Numbered from the stretch's first letter, positions 1-7,592 are shown. The stretch: DNA of 35,057 nt from Sulfurimonas sp. (GCA_027063505.1 JAMORO010000031.1:1-35057); one strand, 5' to 3'. The notes: generated by a model not told the origin, from the sequence alone. Numbers and translations: made by a program.

Positions 1-1
1 T

Positions 2-235
2 GCACAAGAAGCAGTAACAGTGCGTTTTAGACCAGTTATGATGACAGCGTTTGGTACTATTGCAGGTATGATTCCAATTGCACTTGAACAAGCAGTTGGA
101 TTAGAGCGTTTAAGTCCTTTAGCAGATGTTGCAATTGGTGGACTGTTAATCGGTACACTTTTAACACTTATCTATGTGCCTATGTTTGCTTATATATTTG
201 ATGGAGATGATACAAAAAAGATTGAAAAAGCATAA
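2..235 (+). CDS. RND heavy-metal/multidrug efflux pump, C-terminal fragment
   Basis: This is the last 77 codons of an inner-membrane RND transporter whose start lies before the window; the frame is open from base 2. The fragment reads RFRPVMMTAFGTIAGMIP, then a glycine-rich membrane helix GGLLIGTLLTLIYVPMFAYIF, which matches the end of the CzcA/CusA/AcrB fold (last two transmembrane helices, with the usual R-P-x-x-M-T-A motif). A short charged tail (DGDDTKKIEKA) ends in the cytoplasm. These proteins drive proton-coupled export of metals or drugs through a periplasmic adaptor and an outer-membrane channel. The neighbouring ars genes fit metal or metalloid resistance, but the substrate cannot be read from this piece. 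Confidence 0.85.
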   Translation, partial: AQEAVTVRFRPVMMTAFGTIAGMIPIALEQAVGLERLSPLADVAIGGLLIGTLLTLIYVPMFAYIFDGDDTKKIEKA

Positions 236-238
236 GTT

Positions 239-258
239 TGTGGGGTGAAAGCCTCACA
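239..258 (+). terminator. possible hairpin terminator after the RND gene
   Basis: A 7-bp stem TGTGGGG/CCTCACA (one G-T pair) with loop TGAAAG lies just after the RND stop codon. It is followed by an A-rich rather than T-rich stretch on the plus strand, so it is not a canonical intrinsic terminator. It also lies past the end of the convergent arsR gene and could serve either direction. Confidence 0.35.
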
Positions 259-278
259 CACTTAAAAAAATAAACTAT

Positions 279-602
279 TTAAAGAGTACATCCAGATACT
301 GTTTGTGTACTCTGTAATTTTGGGACTTTTATATCTAAACAGCGAACTTCTTCTAAGGCTTCAAGTCGAAACCTATCGAGTGGTGTTCGCACAGAGTAGT
401 AAGCCCAAGTTCCTTTTCTCTCAACTCGTAAAAATCCAGCATCTTTTAAAATCTTTAGATGGCGTGATAAACGCGACTGAATCATATCGAGTGAATTTTG
501 CAGATCACACACACAACACTCTCCATTTTCATCTATAAAACGGAGGATAAGAAGTCGTGTTTCATCATTGAGTGCTGAGACTGTTTTTAAAAATATTTCC
601 AT
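279..602 (-). CDS. arsR: ArsR family arsenic-responsive repressor
   Basis: A 107-residue winged-helix repressor of the ArsR/SmtB family. The metalloid site is visible as ECCVCDL at residues 28-34, matching the C-x-C-D-L motif in the helix where As(III) or Sb(III) binds in E. coli-type ArsR (here C30 and C32, with C29 as an extra thiol). The recognition helix is SRLSRHLKILKDAG (about 43-56), followed by the wing RKGTWAYYSVR. Another cysteine lies near the C-terminus. It is divergent from arsB and shares a short control region with a palindromic operator (631-650), so it should repress arsB and itself until arsenite binds. No Shine-Dalgarno sequence precedes the ATG; a TACAAT box ends 6 bases upstream, predicting a leaderless message. 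Confidence 0.93.
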   Translation of the reverse strand: MEIFLKTVSALNDETRLLILRFIDENGECCVCDLQNSLDMIQSRLSRHLKILKDAGFLRVERKGTWAYYSVRTPLDRFRLEALEEVRCLDIKVPKLQSTQTVSGCTL

Positions 603-608
603 AGAGAA

Positions 609-614
609 ATTGTA
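609..614 (-). promoter_or_regulatory. arsR -10 box (TACAAT), leaderless spacing
   Basis: Read on the minus strand, TACAAT is followed by TTCTCT and then the arsR ATG. A start site 7 bases after the box would be the A of the ATG. Confidence 0.55.
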
Positions 615-630
615 GCAGAAAAATATAACT

Positions 631-650
631 ATATCAAGATATATTGATTT
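631..650. promoter_or_regulatory. ArsR operator between arsR and arsB
   Basis: The sequence holds ATCAA-N6-TTGAT (633-648), extendable to ATATCAA...TTGATTT with one mismatch. This form of inverted repeat is typical of ArsR-family operators. It overlaps the probable arsB -10 (TATATT, 640-645) and lies upstream of the arsR -10, so a bound dimer could block both promoters. Confidence 0.7.
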
Positions 651-700
651 ATGAATTTTATTTGGTTATTATTGCACTTTATATAGAGCAAGGAATTTTT

Positions 701-1963
701 ATGATTGTAGCCATGAGTCTTTTTGTAGTAACACTTCTTTTTATCATCTGGCAACCTCGTGGTCTCCAAATTGGTACTTCTGCTGTAGTAGGTGCTATTG
801 TAGCACTAGTGATAGGAGTAGTTAGCTTTGATGATGTTATCACTGTTACAAGTATAGTTTGGGATGCTACTCTCTCTTTTATCGGTATTATTATACTCTC
901 AATGGTTCTTGATGAGATAGGATTTTTTGAGTGGGCAGCCATCAGAATGGCAAAACTAAGTGGAGGAAGTGGGAATAAACTTTTTGTGCTTATACTACTT
1001 CTTGGTGCAGTCGTAGCAGCATTTTTTGCAAATGATGGGGCAGCACTTATACTTACTCCTATCCTTTTAGCAAAGATGAAGTACCTGAAGATGAAACCTC
1101 TTGCCATCTTCGCCTTTTTAATGGCAGGTGGTTTTATAGGAGATAGTGCTTCAAACCCTTTTGTTATCTCAAACCTTACAAACATCGTAACAGCGGGTTA
1201 CTTTCAGATAGGTTTTTTAGAGTATTTACAAAATATGTTCCTGCCAAACCTTCTCTCCATCATCGCTTCAATAGTAGTTCTTTTTATCTACTTTAGAAAA
1301 GATATACCACTTACTGTAGATGTAAATGCACTCCCTAAGGCTTCAAGTGTCATAAAAAGTCAAATCATGTTTAAACTCTCTTGGTTCTTTTTAGCACTTT
1401 TAATGATGGGTTATTTTATAGGGGATATATATGGACTGCCAATCTCTGTTTTTGCTTTAGGTGGTGCTTTGATATTTTTAGCTATAGCTACTTTTTATAA
1501 AGCTGTAAAACCAGCAGAGACTATAAAAAATGCTCCTTGGCAGGTAGTATGGTTTAGTATAGGGCTATATGTTGTGGTCTATGGTCTTAAGAATGCAGGA
1601 TTGACAGATATCATCGCCTCATGGATAGAGCAACTTCAAACACAAGGGACAACTGTTGCCATCATAGGAACAGGTTTTCTCTCGGCGTTTGTGAGTTCGG
1701 TTATGAACAATATGCCAACTATCATGATTATGGATATAGCTATAGATAAAGTGGGATATGTAGGGAATGAAGCTTTAGTATATGCAAATATTTTAGGTTC
1801 AAATCTCGGACCAAAGATGACACCTATAGGCTCTTTAGCGACACTTCTTTGGCTGCATGTTTTAGCACAAAAGGGTGTGAAAATCGGATGGGGTGAGTAT
1901 ATGAAAGTAGGCTTAGTTATAACCCCTCCAGTACTCTTAGTAGCTCTTTTAGGACTCTTATAG
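701..1963 (+). CDS. arsB: arsenite efflux permease ArsB
   Basis: A 420-residue inner-membrane protein that exports arsenite/antimonite, driven by the membrane potential. It closely resembles E. coli ArsB (429 residues): IIWQPRGLQIG near the N-terminus, LDEIGFFEWAA, the signature FFANDGAALILTPI in the middle, and a C-terminal NMPTIM segment then LGSNLGPKMTPIGSLATLLW. Most of the chain is hydrophobic helices. The frame is open further upstream to a TTG at 644, but the ATG at 701 is preferred because AAGGAA lies just upstream and the operator and -10 box fall inside the longer version. No arsC or arsA is seen alongside. The adjacent divergent arsR is its likely repressor. Confidence 0.93.
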   Translation: MIVAMSLFVVTLLFIIWQPRGLQIGTSAVVGAIVALVIGVVSFDDVITVTSIVWDATLSFIGIIILSMVLDEIGFFEWAAIRMAKLSGGSGNKLFVLILLLGAVVAAFFANDGAALILTPILLAKMKYLKMKPLAIFAFLMAGGFIGDSASNPFVISNLTNIVTAGYFQIGFLEYLQNMFLPNLLSIIASIVVLFIYFRKDIPLTVDVNALPKASSVIKSQIMFKLSWFFLALLMMGYFIGDIYGLPISVFALGGALIFLAIATFYKAVKPAETIKNAPWQVVWFSIGLYVVVYGLKNAGLTDIIASWIEQLQTQGTTVAIIGTGFLSAFVSSVMNNMPTIMIMDIAIDKVGYVGNEALVYANILGSNLGPKMTPIGSLATLLWLHVLAQKGVKIGWGEYMKVGLVITPPVLLVALLGLL

Positions 1964-1973
1964 TTTAGTAGAG

Positions 1974-2252
1974 TTACTTGAACTTTTTATCGTGGAACTT
2001 GTGCCACTTACACCGTTTTTTACTCTTTATAGAGTAGATGTTGTAAGTGAACTTTCTTCCACACTCTTGACACTCAAAAGTAGCTCTATTTTTTGCTTTA
2101 TTATCTCGAACATATAAAAAATTTCCAACTTGATCACCAGTTTTATAAACTACTTTCTCATTTTTGGCATAAGCTTTTTCTGTTAGAAGAGCATCTTCTC
2201 TCTGTTTCGTAAGCCAAGTGGGTTCACTATCCTCTTCAAACTCATACTCCAT
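1974..2252 (-). CDS. small hypothetical zinc-ribbon-like protein
   Basis: A 92-residue basic protein of unrecognised family. The N-terminal third is acidic and charged (MEYEFEEDSEP). The C-terminal half has GDQVGNFLYVRD, then FECQECGRKFTYNIYSI and KKRCKWHKFHDKKFK. The C-x2-C followed by C-x2-H could form one zinc site. The pattern (G-x2-G, then a C-rich ribbon) recalls the small zinc-binding modules next to HNH or AP2 DNA-binding domains in phage-like proteins, which would suggest nucleic-acid binding; this is only a resemblance. It is convergent with arsB (10 bases between stops) and lies just downstream of a 31-codon ORF that could be co-transcribed. Confidence 0.6.
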   Translation of the reverse strand: MEYEFEEDSEPTWLTKQREDALLTEKAYAKNEKVVYKTGDQVGNFLYVRDNKAKNRATFECQECGRKFTYNIYSIKSKKRCKWHKFHDKKFK

Positions 2253-2256
2253 CGTT

Positions 2257-2352
2257 CTATAGCCTTAAATCTTTGTGTTGACCTAAAGAACAGTTAGGTG
2301 CTGTTGGTGTAGTTATTTTTTCTTTGATCTGTGTGAGTTGTGAGTTATTCAT
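2257..2352 (-). CDS. possible 31-residue small protein
   Basis: A short frame runs ATG to TAG and encodes MNNSQLTQIKEK, a T-P-T-A-P segment, then CSLGQHKDLRL. A perfect TATAAT box ends 6 bases before its ATG (TATAAT-ACTCAT-ATG), the same arrangement as for arsR, kdsD and the GGDEF-EAL gene. The frame ends 4 bases before the ATG of the 92-residue gene, so the two could be translated from one message. The family is not recognised and no conservation can be tested here; the support is the promoter position and the neighbour. Confidence 0.35.
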   Translation of the reverse strand: MNNSQLTQIKEKITTPTAPNCSLGQHKDLRL

Positions 2353-2357
2353 ATGAG

Positions 2358-2382
2358 TATTATACTCCAGAAGAGTATAATA
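2358..2382. repeat. perfect 10-bp inverted repeat carrying TATAAT on both strands
   Basis: TATTATACTC-CAGAA-GAGTATAATA is a perfect stem with a 5-base loop, just beyond the thiG stop. Each arm contains TATAAT when read outward. It could act as a thiG terminator (though no T-tract follows), as the -10 of the 31-codon ORF on the minus strand, or both. Confidence 0.5.
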
Positions 2383-2394
2383 GAAGTAAAATTT

Positions 2395-3174
2395 TTAGAA
2401 CTGAATCATTCCATTTACTGGGCTAGAAGCTGTTGCATAAGGTTTCTTTGGAATACGTCCAGCAAGGTAAGACATACGACCTGCTTGAACTGCATGTTTC
2501 ATAGCTTGAGCCATAATCATAGGGTTCTGAGCCTGTGCGATTGCAGTGTTTGTTAAAACGCCATCAGCACCAAGTTCCATCGCATAAGCAGCATCCGAAG
2601 CACAACCGATTCCTGCATCAACAATGATAGGAAGATTTACAGCTTCACGAACGAAAACGATGTTATAAGGATTTTGAATTCCAAGACCAGAACCGATAGG
2701 AGCAGCTAGAGGCATGATTGCATGTGCACCAGCATCCTCTAAACGTTTTGCCATAATGGGATCATCAGAAGTATATGCCATGATAGTAAAACCATCATCA
2801 GCAAGTACTTTACATGCTTTGATAGTCTCTAAAACATCGGGATATAGTGTCTTTGTTGTATCACCAATAACCTCTAGTTTTATTAGGTCAATACCAGTCG
2901 CCTCACGAGTTAAACGAAATGTAGTTATCGCCTCTTCAGCTGTAACACATCCGGCACTGTTTGGTAAAAACTTTACATTAGTTCCTGCAAAAGTATCACG
3001 GAGATTCTCTTTGTCTGGGTCAGTGATGTTTAAACGGCGAACAGCAACAGTGATAAGCTCACTTCCTGAAGCTAAAGTTGCCTCTTTTGTAGTCTCAAAT
3101 GAGTCATACTTTCCACTACCAACGATTAAACGTGAGCCTAGTTCATATTTTCCGATTTTTAGAATGTTATCCAT
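2395..3174 (-). CDS. thiG: thiazole synthase ThiG
   Basis: A 259-residue TIM-barrel enzyme of thiamine synthesis. ThiG makes the thiazole phosphate ring from 1-deoxy-D-xylulose 5-phosphate, dehydroglycine and the ThiS thiocarboxylate. The start ([22 protein letters not shown]), the Schiff-base lysine region [10 protein letters not shown] (K99), the LPNSAGC loop, and the phosphate-binding segments [12 protein letters not shown] and [29 protein letters not shown] are all present, and the length is normal. An AGGAAG site precedes the ATG and a TATAAT box is at 3190-3195, giving a very short leader. ThiS, ThiF and ThiH are not in the window. It lies downstream of nnr with about 50 bases between. 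Confidence 0.96.
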   Translation of the reverse strand: MDNILKIGKYELGSRLIVGSGKYDSFETTKEATLASGSELITVAVRRLNITDPDKENLRDTFAGTNVKFLPNSAGCVTAEEAITTFRLTREATGIDLIKLEVIGDTTKTLYPDVLETIKACKVLADDGFTIMAYTSDDPIMAKRLEDAGAHAIMPLAAPIGSGLGIQNPYNIVFVREAVNLPIIVDAGIGCASDAAYAMELGADGVLTNTAIAQAQNPMIMAQAMKHAVQAGRMSYLAGRIPKKPYATASSPVNGMIQF

Positions 3175-3189
3175 TAGAATCTTCCTATT

Positions 3190-3195
3190 ATTATA
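3190..3195 (-). promoter_or_regulatory. thiG -10 box
   Basis: TATAAT on the minus strand sits 15 bases before the thiG ATG, with AGGAAG (3181-3186) as the ribosome site. The predicted leader is under 10 bases. No THI-box (TPP riboswitch) can be recognised in the short gap. Confidence 0.5.
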
Positions 3196-3224
3196 TTAAT
3201 TATTGATTTATAACATAAGGTATC

Positions 3225-4625
3225 TTAGAGCTTACCTATTCCTTGAATCAAATCCTTTGGTGTAAGAGAAAAATCAGAGTCAGTGTAGTTTTGTGCCAGT
3301 TTAGTATGTGTTAAAGAGGCGGTTATCGCTGCACTGAGTGGTTCATACCCTTGTGCTAAAAGAGATCCTATGAGTCCACTTAAAACATCACCACTACCTC
3401 CTTTTGCTAAAGCAGCTGTTCCCTCTGTGTTTATAAAGTAGTTTCTCTCATGTGCGATGATGACATTAGCACCTTTTAAAAGGAGAACTACATGGGGGTA
3501 TTTTTCACAAAATAGTTCAGAGTAGAAAAACCGTCTATTTTGAAGTTCATCAACCGTGATCTCTGCCAATCCTGTAAGTTTTAAGAGTGAAACAAACTCT
3601 TTTGGATGGGGTGTGATAACAAGAGAGTCCCGCTTGAGTATCTCCGTTATGATAGGCATAGAAAAAAGATCTGCATCTACTATAAGGGGAAGAGTATTAT
3701 CTAAATGCTCTTTGAGGCGCTCAAGTTCAAAACTTATGCCAAGACCCATCCCAAATGCTAAGGCTGTTGCATTTTTTGGGATTTTTGGTGATAGCATTAT
3801 CTCATAGGGAATTTTACATGAAGGGTCTTTATCCTCTGAGAGGAGTGTTACTAAACCACTTCCAAAGTTAAGTGCAGAGAGTGAGCTAATGATGCTTGCT
3901 CCCATCTTCTCCCCTGCAGTTACACAGAGATGTCCAAAATTTCCTTTATGTGTATTTTGAATCTCTCTTGTTGGAAGTTTCATATCTTTAAACTCTAAAA
4001 GGTTCCAGTTTGACTCGCTCTCATAAACCTCTCTACTTACTCCTAAGTCTAGAACTTTAACTTCACCAACAAAACCCTTTGCTTGGTCATTAAAGAGTGA
4101 CTTTTTGAGTGCACCCATAGTAAGTGTTGTGTCGGCTACAAAAGTATCTCTGTCACACTCTCCATTTATGCGCATACCAGAGGGAATGTCACAGGCAATT
4201 TTATAAGCACTTAGACTGTTTAGTGTCTGCATAACTGATTTTACTTCGACATCTAAAGAACCATCAAAACCAGTACCGAAAATTGCATCGACTATAACAT
4301 CACAGTCGTTAAGATAGAGAGTCCTTTTAACATGGATAGCATGAGCACGTTTGTCTTGGCGAATGGCCATCTCTTTTTTTGCTTCTTTAACTATAAAGAT
4401 ATTTACTTTATACTCTTTATGGAGTAAACGCGATAGGGCCAGACCATCTGCACCATTGTTTCCATTGCCACAGACTATTAAAACAGTAGACCCTAAAGTA
4501 AATTTACTACGAATAAATGCAGCCATTCCCTCGGCTGCATGTTCCATCAAAATATCTTCATTTAGGGCAAAATCTTCATAACAGCGTTTATCTAAAGAGC
4601 TTACTTCATCAAATAGTTTTTGCAT
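3225..4625 (-). CDS. nnr: bifunctional NAD(P)H-hydrate epimerase / ADP-dependent NAD(P)H-hydrate dehydratase
   Basis: A metabolite-repair enzyme that restores damaged NAD(P)HX. The N-terminal half is a YjeF_N epimerase domain (VLIVCGNGNNGADGLALSRLL, then DVIVDAIFGTGFDG and ACDIPSGM). The C-terminal half is a ribokinase-like dehydratase domain with HKGNFGHLCVTAGE, FGMGLG, VDADLF, TPHPKEF and the catalytic glycine/aspartate loop AKGGSGDVLSGLIGSLLAQG. The frame is open up to 4673, but a -10 box (4648-4653) lies inside that extension and AAGGAAA is at 4631-4637, so the start is ATG 4625 (or the adjacent ATG 4628), giving about 466 residues. It is divergent from kdsD, with the two promoters packed within about 20 bases. 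Confidence 0.93.
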   Translation of the reverse strand: MQKLFDEVSSLDKRCYEDFALNEDILMEHAAEGMAAFIRSKFTLGSTVLIVCGNGNNGADGLALSRLLHKEYKVNIFIVKEAKKEMAIRQDKRAHAIHVKRTLYLNDCDVIVDAIFGTGFDGSLDVEVKSVMQTLNSLSAYKIACDIPSGMRINGECDRDTFVADTTLTMGALKKSLFNDQAKGFVGEVKVLDLGVSREVYESESNWNLLEFKDMKLPTREIQNTHKGNFGHLCVTAGEKMGASIISSLSALNFGSGLVTLLSEDKDPSCKIPYEIMLSPKIPKNATALAFGMGLGISFELERLKEHLDNTLPLIVDADLFSMPIITEILKRDSLVITPHPKEFVSLLKLTGLAEITVDELQNRRFFYSELFCEKYPHVVLLLKGANVIIAHERNYFINTEGTAALAKGGSGDVLSGLIGSLLAQGYEPLSAAITASLTHTKLAQNYTDSDFSLTPKDLIQGIGKL

Positions 4626-4647
4626 CATAATTTCCTTGTAATGGTAG

Positions 4648-4653
4648 ATTATA
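4648..4653 (-). promoter_or_regulatory. nnr extended -10 box
   Basis: TGTATAAT on the minus strand, after a T-run, would start transcription near 4641, with AAGGAAA at 4637-4631 and the ATG at 4625/4628. This rules out the longer upstream start for nnr. Confidence 0.55.
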
Positions 4654-4663
4654 CAAAAAAGGA

Positions 4664-4669
4664 TATAAT
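4664..4669 (+). promoter_or_regulatory. kdsD -10 box, leaderless spacing
   Basis: TATAAT-ACATTT-ATG: the box ends 6 bases before the kdsD start codon, so transcription should begin at the ATG itself. A weak AAAGGA lies upstream of the box and would not be in such a message. Confidence 0.5.
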
Positions 4670-4675
4670 ACATTT

Positions 4676-5638
4676 ATGAATTATAAAACAATTGCACAAG
4701 AGACACTTAACATTGAGGCCCAAACTCTTCTAAATGCAGCTACTTTGATAGATGATGTTTTTGAAGAAGCCGTAAAAGTTATCTTAGAATGCAAGGGTAA
4801 ACTTATCATTACTGGAGTTGGAAAGAGTGGACTCATCGGTGCAAAGATGGCGGCAACATTCGCCTCTACTGGAACACCGAGTTTCTTCCTTCACCCAACA
4901 GAAGCCCTTCATGGTGACCTTGGAATGATAAGTGAGTCAGATGTTGTAATAGGTATTAGTTACAGTGGTGAGAGTGAAGAACTTAGCTCTATTTTACCTC
5001 ATATCAAGCGCTTTAATGTGCCTCTTATAGGGATGACTCGAAATAGAAAATCAACCCTTGGTACTCATAGTGATATGGTTATAGAGATAAACGTTCAAAA
5101 AGAGGCTTGTCCTATAGATACCGCTCCTACAAGTTCGACTACTCTTACTTTAGCCCTAGGGGATGCACTTGCTGTCTGTCTAATGAAAGCTAGGGATTTT
5201 AAAAAGAGTGATTTTGCTTCATTTCATCCTGGTGGTGCTCTGGGTAAAAAGCTCTTTGTAAAAGTTTCAAATCTTATGCAGAGAGAAAACTTACCACTTA
5301 TAAATGCGACTACGAAAGTAAAAGATGCGATTTTAACTATAAGTGAGGGCCGTTTAGGAACTGCACTTATAGTAGATGAAGAGAACAGACTTATAGCACT
5401 TATGAGTGATGGAGATGTTCGCCGTGCACTGCTTAGTGAAAATTTTTCACTTGAAGATGATGTACTACAGTATGCTACAAGAGAGCCTATGACTTGTGAA
5501 AATGCAGATATGCTTGCAAGTGATGCACTTGTTTTAATAGAAGAAAAAAAGATACAACTGCTCGTTGTTACAGATAAAAATAGAAAAATAGAGGGTGTTC
5601 TTCATATTCATACACTTATCGAAAAAGGTATTTCATGA
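4676..5638 (+). CDS. kdsD: D-arabinose 5-phosphate isomerase (KdsD/KpsF family)
   Basis: A 320-residue cytoplasmic enzyme converting D-ribulose 5-phosphate to D-arabinose 5-phosphate, the first step toward Kdo for lipopolysaccharide or capsule. The N-terminal SIS domain (about 30-170) has LIITGVGKSGLIGAKMAATF, STGTPSFFLHPTEALHGDLGM and ISYSGESEEL. Two CBS domains fill the C-terminal third (about 200-320). The tail of the SIS domain has FASFHPGGALGKKL, diagnostic for this family, and the length is normal. The stop overlaps the start of mntA by 4 bases (ATGA), beginning a chain of overlaps through hepT to rluB. Confidence 0.94.
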   Translation: MNYKTIAQETLNIEAQTLLNAATLIDDVFEEAVKVILECKGKLIITGVGKSGLIGAKMAATFASTGTPSFFLHPTEALHGDLGMISESDVVIGISYSGESEELSSILPHIKRFNVPLIGMTRNRKSTLGTHSDMVIEINVQKEACPIDTAPTSSTTLTLALGDALAVCLMKARDFKKSDFASFHPGGALGKKLFVKVSNLMQRENLPLINATTKVKDAILTISEGRLGTALIVDEENRLIALMSDGDVRRALLSENFSLEDDVLQYATREPMTCENADMLASDALVLIEEKKIQLLVVTDKNRKIEGVLHIHTLIEKGIS

Positions 5639-5928
5639 CAAAAGAGGAGATTCTTGCAACTCTTGAAAAAGAGAAGCCTTATCTTCAAAAGAAATATGGT
5701 GTAGAGAAAATAGGGCTTTTTGGTTCTTACTCTCGTGATGAAGCCACTGCTGAAAGTGACATAGATATTTATGTAGAGTTAAAAGAGAATACTTTTAGAA
5801 AATTAGCAGGCCTATGGAACTATCTCGATGACTTATATGGTGAGATCAAAGTTGATATGGTAAATAAACATCGGCATGCAAAGAGTGAAATTTTTAAGTG
5901 TATTCAAAAAGAGACTATTTATATATGA
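5635..5928 (+). CDS. mntA: MntA-like minimal nucleotidyltransferase (antitoxin)
   Basis: A 97-residue MNT-fold nucleotidyltransferase. The catalytic signature is complete: GLFGSYSRDEA (G30-S31), D42-x-D44 in ESDIDIYVE, and the third acidic residue D74 in IKVDMV. In HepT-MntA (type VII) toxin-antitoxin pairs, MntA neutralises HepT by transferring AMP to a tyrosine beside the HEPN active site, and the intact triad fits that role. It overlaps kdsD upstream and hepT downstream by 4 bases each, so the three are probably translated together. Stray MNT-HEPN pairs can also have roles other than toxin control, so the antitoxin activity is inferred from the pairing. Confidence 0.85.
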   Translation: MTKEEILATLEKEKPYLQKKYGVEKIGLFGSYSRDEATAESDIDIYVELKENTFRKLAGLWNYLDDLYGEIKVDMVNKHRHAKSEIFKCIQKETIYI

Positions 5929-6293
5929 ATAAGATGACTATATTAGAACTTTTAGAGTTTATTTTAGAGGGAATTTCTCTCATAAAAAGAAGATGTAAAG
6001 GCATGAAAACTGCTGATAATTTTTTATTTAATGAAGAGGCTCTTGATAAGTTTGAAGCATCGATTATGCGATTACAAACTGTAGGTGAAGCACTTAAAAA
6101 TATTGAAAAAAGAGATGAAAAATTTCTTTTACAGGTAGCAAACAAAGAGTATTGGAGTGAAATTATTCGTATGAGAGATTTAATTTCACACCATTATGCA
6201 GATATTCAAGCAGATATAATCTTTGCAATTTGCAAAGAAGAACTTGAAGAGTTAGAACAAAATATACAAAAGTTAAAAGAGATATTAATATGA
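5925..6293 (+). CDS. hepT: HepT-like HEPN (DUF86) toxin RNase
   Basis: A 122-residue all-helical HEPN protein. The hallmark R-x4-H-x-Y is exact: RDLISHHY with R84, H89 and Y91, where R/H form the RNase site and the tyrosine is the residue AMPylated by the partner MNT enzyme in studied pairs. The start at 5925 is chosen because its ATGA overlaps the mntA stop; the frame stays open to 5898 but that lies inside mntA. The stop codon overlaps the ATG of rluB. A complete motif suggests an active, not degenerate, toxin. Placement between kdsD and rluB without its own promoter is unusual for a toxin-antitoxin module. Confidence 0.85.
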   Translation: MNKMTILELLEFILEGISLIKRRCKGMKTADNFLFNEEALDKFEASIMRLQTVGEALKNIEKRDEKFLLQVANKEYWSEIIRMRDLISHHYADIQADIIFAICKEELEELEQNIQKLKEILI

Positions 6294-7177
6294 TGAGACT
6301 AAACAAATTTATAGCACACTACTCAACTTACTCACGCCGTGAAGCGGATAAAGTTATCCAAGATGGATATGTACGAGTAAATGGAGAGATCCAAGAGAAC
6401 CCTGCAACACAAGTTGATGAGAAAGAAGATATAGTTTATGTAAGTGGTAAGCAAGTAAGCCGTCAAGAGAAGTACACAGTTATAGTTTATAACAAACCAA
6501 AGGGAGAGCTTGTAACTAAGTCTGATCCTAAAGGTCGTAAGACTATCTACGATTCATTAGGAAAAGAGTTTAAGCACTACATCCCAGTAGGTCGTCTTGA
6601 CTTCGCTAGTGAGGGACTACTTCTTTTAACAGATGCTTCTCATGTCGCAACTGCTTTGATGAACTCAGATTTAGAACGCCGTTATAAGATAAAGATAAAA
6701 GGGGAAGTGACTTCAGAGATGGAGAATGCCATGCTTAATGGTATGTTCATAGAAGATGCAACAGCAGGTGGACACTCTCACTCTAAGATAACTTCTATGG
6801 AGTTTAAACCATTTTTAGGGTACCAAATCCAGAAAAATGCACATAACTACTCCATACTTAAAGTTGCTATTAGTGAGGGAAAAAATCGTGAGCTTCGTCG
6901 CTTCTTCGCACACTTTGATGCTGAAATCGCTGATCTTAAACGTGTAAGTTTTGCAGAGATAGAACTTAACAATCTTCCAACAGGAAAAACAAGGTTTTTA
7001 ACTCGTAGTGAGTACTCAGCACTCTTCACATTTTTAAAAGCTGAAGAAAAATTAGCTCGTGAAATGGCAGGAAATAAGCCTAAACCAAAGTTTAATGCTA
7101 CATTTAACAAGCCTAAACCTACTCCAAGAAATAGAGGAGACTCTAAGTCAAATCCCAACGGAAAAGTTAAGAAGTAA
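6290..7177 (+). CDS. rluB: 23S rRNA/large-subunit pseudouridine synthase RluB family
   Basis: A 295-residue pseudouridine synthase of the RsuA/RluB/E/F group. An S4 RNA-binding domain opens the protein (RLNKFIAHYSTYSRREADKV, RVNGEI), followed by the catalytic domain with VYNKPKGEL and GRLDFASEGLLLLTD (catalytic aspartate at 104) and the C-terminal KVAISEGKNRELRRFF. A basic, asparagine- and proline-rich tail (about 255-295) probably contacts RNA. It begins with ATGATG overlapping hepT; either Met can be the start. RluB and its relatives RsuA, RluE and RluF are hard to separate by eye, so the exact target site is uncertain. It converges on perR with only 3 bases between stop codons. Confidence 0.88.
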   Translation: MMRLNKFIAHYSTYSRREADKVIQDGYVRVNGEIQENPATQVDEKEDIVYVSGKQVSRQEKYTVIVYNKPKGELVTKSDPKGRKTIYDSLGKEFKHYIPVGRLDFASEGLLLLTDASHVATALMNSDLERRYKIKIKGEVTSEMENAMLNGMFIEDATAGGHSHSKITSMEFKPFLGYQIQKNAHNYSILKVAISEGKNRELRRFFAHFDAEIADLKRVSFAEIELNNLPTGKTRFLTRSEYSALFTFLKAEEKLAREMAGNKPKPKFNATFNKPKPTPRNRGDSKSNPNGKVKK

Positions 7178-7180
7178 GAG

Positions 7181-7585
7181 CTATAGAGCTTGACACTTCT
7201 CACAAACACCACATAACACAATGCTACTATCCATAAGTTGGTAGTGGCTCTTCATGGATACTTCATCCACTAAACTATCTATATTTACACTAACATCGAT
7301 AAATTCATTACATTTTTGACATAAAAGATGGATATGAGGTTCTTTTGCTATCTCATATTTTGACTTATGTCTTGGAATTTTTATCTCTGTTATAAGAGAA
7401 TTTTCTAGCATAGCATTTATATTTTTGTATAATGTTGCAAGAGAGATAGAAGAGAACTGTTTTTTTATAAGTACAAAGAGTTCTTCCACATCAAGATGAC
7501 CTGCATTTTGCATAAGTGTCAGTATCCCTAAACGCTGTGGTGTAACTTTAAGTTTGTGTTCTCGTAAGAGTAATTCATAATTCAT
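7181..7585 (-). CDS. perR: Fur-family regulator, PerR-like
   Basis: A 134-residue Fur-superfamily metalloregulator. The winged helix has KVTPQRLGILTLM and SISLATLYKNINAML, a close match to Campylobacter/Helicobacter PerR and Fur recognition helices. The dimer domain has EPHIHLLCQKC and a final CGVCEKC, supplying C-x2-C pairs for structural zinc. PerR rather than Fur is preferred because a di-haem peroxidase gene is divergent and next door, with Fur/PerR-type palindromes in the shared 150-base gap; Fur cannot be ruled out by sequence. No Shine-Dalgarno precedes the ATG; a TATAAT box ends 7 bases upstream. Confidence 0.85.
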   Translation of the reverse strand: MNYELLLREHKLKVTPQRLGILTLMQNAGHLDVEELFVLIKKQFSSISLATLYKNINAMLENSLITEIKIPRHKSKYEIAKEPHIHLLCQKCNEFIDVSVNIDSLVDEVSMKSHYQLMDSSIVLCGVCEKCQAL

Positions 7586-7592
7586 AGTGAGA

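Noticed and set aside
651..686. 11-codon hydrophobic ORF (MNFIWLLLHFI) in the arsB leader
   Set aside because: It is very short, without a ribosome site, and spacing to the -10 box is 5 bases; nothing separates it from a chance frame.
644..700. Longer arsB start at TTG 644
   Set aside because: The extension covers the ArsR operator and -10 box and has no ribosome site; ATG 701 has AAGGAA upstream.
4626..4673. N-terminal extension of nnr starting at 4673
   Set aside because: It contains the nnr -10 box and the overlapping kdsD promoter; AAGGAAA precedes the ATG at 4625/4628.
7171..7201. AGAAGT...ACTTCT repeat at the rluB/perR junction as a bidirectional terminator
   Set aside because: Six-base arms around a long unpaired loop, with no T-tract on either side.
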